Below, one piece after another: positions 6,540 through 8,050 of a DNA stretch of 8,050 bases (position 1 is the first letter of the stretch; the number at the start of each line of letters is the position of its first letter). Origin of the DNA: Paracoccaceae bacterium (GTDB lineage Bacteria; Pseudomonadota; Alphaproteobacteria; Rhodobacterales; Rhodobacteraceae); assembly GCA_009922885.1 (NCBI GenBank), contig RFUP01000091.1:1-8050 (forward strand), read 5' to 3'. The notes below the pieces were generated by a model, which was not told the origin of the DNA, did not search any database, and worked only from the letters and a program-made list of their open reading frames with translations. The position numbers and the translations under genes were made by a program.

Positions 6540-6568
6540 TTGACTTCCCCCCTCTGGCGCGGTGTATC
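6540..6568 (+). promoter_or_regulatory. Candidate aspS promoter
   Basis: CTTGACT places a near-consensus -35 (TTGACT, 6540-6545) exactly 17 bases before TGTATC (6563-6568), a weaker -10. Start of transcription would be around 6575, leaving a leader of about 28 bases before the aspS ATG at 6603. The CTTGAC -35 is typical of housekeeping promoters in alphaproteobacteria. The stretch from 6415 to 6539 upstream holds no gene or strong repeat that I can support. Confidence 0.5.
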
Positions 6569-6602
6569 GGCGCGAAGTTTAAATCCGCCGGGAGATCCCA
6601 CG

Positions 6603-7184
6603 ATGCATGCCTATCGCAGCCATACCTGCGCCGATCTGCGCGCCGCGCATGTTGGTGAAACCGTTCGCCTCTCTGGCTGGGTGCACCGGGTGCGCGACCA
6701 TGGCGGCATCCTGTTCATCGACCTGCGCGACCATTACGGCGTGACCCAAGTTCTGTGCGACCCCGATAGTCCGGTGTTCAAGGACGTGGAAAAGGTGCGT
6801 TCGGAATGGTGTATCCGCATTGATGGCGTGGTGAAGGCGCGTGACCCGGAGCTGGTGAACCCGAAGCTTGCCACGGGCGAGATCGAAGTGTTCGTGCGCG
6901 ACATGGAAGTGCTGGGCGCGGCCAAGGAATTGCCGCTGATGGTGTTCGGGGATCAGGAATATCCCGAGGAAACCCGCCTGCGCTATCGCTTCCTTGACCT
7001 GCGCCGCGAGGACATGCAGCGCAACATGACGCTGCGCTCGGATGTGGTGCGTTCGATGCGCCAGCGTATGTGGGGCAAGAATTTCCGCGAATACCAGACG
7101 CCGATCATTACGGCCTCTTCGCCTGAAGGTGCGCGCGACTTCCTCGTGCCGTCGCGCCTGCATCCCGGCAAGTTCTACGCGCTT
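6603..7184 (+). CDS. aspS: Aspartyl-tRNA synthetase, 3'-truncated (first 194 codons)
   Basis: AspRS charges tRNA-Asp in the cytosol and is normally essential. The 194 residues seen match the bacterial enzyme: HTCADLRAAHVGETVRLSGWV opens the OB-fold anticodon-binding domain (about 1-105), followed by QEYPEETRLRYRFLDLRR (118-135), then class II motif 1 and its lead-in (NFREYQTPIITASSPEGARDF, 160-180, and LVPSRLHPGKFYAL, 181-194). The ATG at 6603 has GGAG eight bases upstream and a promoter at 6540. Homology stops after KFYAL, where family members continue with PQAPQQFKQLL. Motifs 2 and 3, the bacterial insertion domain and most of the catalytic core, about two thirds of the usual ~590 residues, are missing. 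The reading frame runs on to a TAG at 7380-7382, adding about 65 residues that are the antisense of a nucleotidase gene. This fragment cannot be an active synthetase. Confidence 0.93.
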
Positions 7185-7187
7185 GCC
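7167..7187. other. Junction between aspS and an unrelated opposite-strand gene
   Basis: AspRS homology ends at 7184 and nucleotidase homology on the minus strand begins at about 7170, so 7170-7184 fits both proteins: KFYAL read forward and KRVEL read backward. The short stretch is framed by a perfect inverted repeat, GGCAAG (7167-7172) and CTTGCC (7182-7187). No insertion-sequence end, target duplication or integrase is visible here. Composition changes across it: 37 of 60 bases are G or C at 7021-7080, against 30 of 60 at 7441-7500 and 25 of 60 at 7801-7860 (hand counts). Confidence 0.8.
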
Positions 7188-8050
7188 CTCGGCATTTTTG
7201 CGCTTGAAGCTGTCAGCAAGCATCAGATGCGGCAGACCGGCACAGCTGGTTACCTCACCGGCTGCGTTGAACGAGACATCCAGCTCGCCAACAATCTGGC
7301 TGTATTGCCAGGCGGTGGCAACACAGACTGTCTGCCCCTCAGCACCGGTCACCAGTGTTGGATAGGGACCGCTGGCATTTAGCCCAACTGCCTCAAAATC
7401 ACCCAGCAGGGTATGGGAGTCACCCCCGATTATGACATCCACCCCCTTGATCTTTCTGGCAAGGTCCAGCTCATTCTCATAGCCATAATGGGTCAGCAGA
7501 ATAATATGCTTCACCCCGGCAGAGTTAAGCTCATCCACCATTTTCTGGGCTGTTTCGGCCTCATCCAAAAAGCGGGTCGTCTCATCCGGGCTGGAAGAAA
7601 GTTTGGTCTTGCGCACAATATCAATGCCGATGATGCCGATTTTCATGCCGCCCTTCTCAATAATGGTAAAGGGCTGAAGATAATCTGTCTCACTCTTTGG
7701 GGTCAGGGCAGAGACTCCCACTTCCGGTTTGATATTGGCCGCCAGAACCGGCGTGTTGCAGGACCCGGCTTTCAAGAAATCAAGGAATTTGGCCAGTCCG
7801 CTATCGCCTTCATTAAATTCATGATTGCCAAGGGCAAAGGCGTCAAAACAGACTTCATTCATCAGCGCTGCATCAGCTTCCCCCTTGAACAGGGTAAAGA
7901 ACAGGGAGCCTGAGACAGCATCACCGGCGTGCAGTTTCAAAATCTGGCCGCCAGCCGCTTCCAGCTGTTTCATTTTAGCCACAACAGCAGGCATGCCGCC
8001 AGAACGCACCCGCGTTGATTGGCCGCCAAGCGTAAGGTTCATGCCCGAAT
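7170..8050 (-). CDS. 5'-nucleotidase / UDP-sugar hydrolase family metallophosphatase, internal fragment
   Basis: The frame is open through the window end, so the true start lies beyond 8050; the ATG at 8042 is internal. Numbering from it, LHAGDAVSGSLFF (37-49) supplies the metal-bridging Asp41, LGNHEFNEG (71-79) the catalytic Asn-His pair, LLTHYG (182-187) and GGDSHTLL (206-213) the remaining metal-binding histidines of the calcineurin-like phosphoesterase domain. The first DxH motif and any signal peptide would be outside the window. Family members are usually periplasmic or surface-bound and hydrolyse nucleotides to nucleosides. Homology runs to about KRVEL (residue 291) and then stops: the C-terminal substrate-binding 5'-nucleotidase domain is missing because the strand turns into antisense aspS, which the frame continues to read down to 6579. 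Composition is clearly less GC-rich than the rest of the window. Function as ushA- or nutA-type enzyme cannot be separated here. Confidence 0.88.

Noticed and set aside
7185..7382. A 65-residue C-terminal extension of the AspRS fragment.
   Set aside because: It is antisense to the nucleotidase and unlike AspRS; it is read-through across the junction, not a domain.
6579..8042. A 487-residue minus-strand protein joining nucleotidase and a further 195 residues.
   Set aside because: The C-terminal part is exact antisense of aspS and has no family character; only the part from about 7170 upward is nucleotidase.
1..8050. Search for tRNA, rRNA, CRISPR arrays, transposase genes and insertion-sequence ends.
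   Set aside because: Nothing with the needed structure or repeats was seen on either strand by reading alone.

Overview
The window reads as alphaproteobacterial, most likely Rhodobacteraceae. CarB, the aspartyl-tRNA synthetase start and the type II thymidine kinase all match that group as I remember it, and the coding bias is GC-rich. This holds for about positions 1-7184. The last ~870 bases are distinctly less GC-rich and belong to a gene that does not continue its neighbour, so they probably come from another locus or another genome.

Layout. (a) Positions 1-794, minus strand: the first 40 codons of an exported protein (perhaps a lytic murein transglycosylase), preceded by thymidine kinase (tdk). 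(b) Positions 795-2950: an accessory stretch between core genes. It holds a 316-base intergenic region with three perfect inverted repeats, an unrecognised 149-residue protein with a putative helix-turn-helix (+), three 11-bp tandem repeats, a broken BrnA-like antitoxin remnant, and a complete PrlF-YhaV type II toxin-antitoxin pair (+) ending at a strong bidirectional terminator. (c) Positions 2974-6303, minus strand: full-length carB, the large subunit of carbamoyl-phosphate synthetase. (d) Positions 6304-6602: a divergent promoter region for carB and aspS. (e) From 6603, plus strand: aspS, intact for 194 codons and then cut off. (f) From about 7170 to the window end, minus strand: the central part of a 5'-nucleotidase/UDP-sugar-hydrolase family protein, open at both ends.

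How the parts work together. tdk salvages thymidine and carB supplies carbamoyl phosphate for pyrimidine and arginine synthesis; they are not in one operon. prlF and yhaV overlap by four bases, and PrlF should neutralise the YhaV ribonuclease and repress the operon. The pair directly follows a decayed antitoxin-like gene, so this looks like a spot where toxin-antitoxin cassettes replace one another.

The most striking anomaly is the aspS/nucleotidase junction at about 7167-7187. A normally essential synthetase gene changes, within a ~15-base stretch that fits both genes, into the reverse strand of an unrelated gene with different composition. A chimeric assembly is the simplest explanation; a real rearrangement would need a second aspS. 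I see no rRNA, tRNA, CRISPR array or transposase gene.
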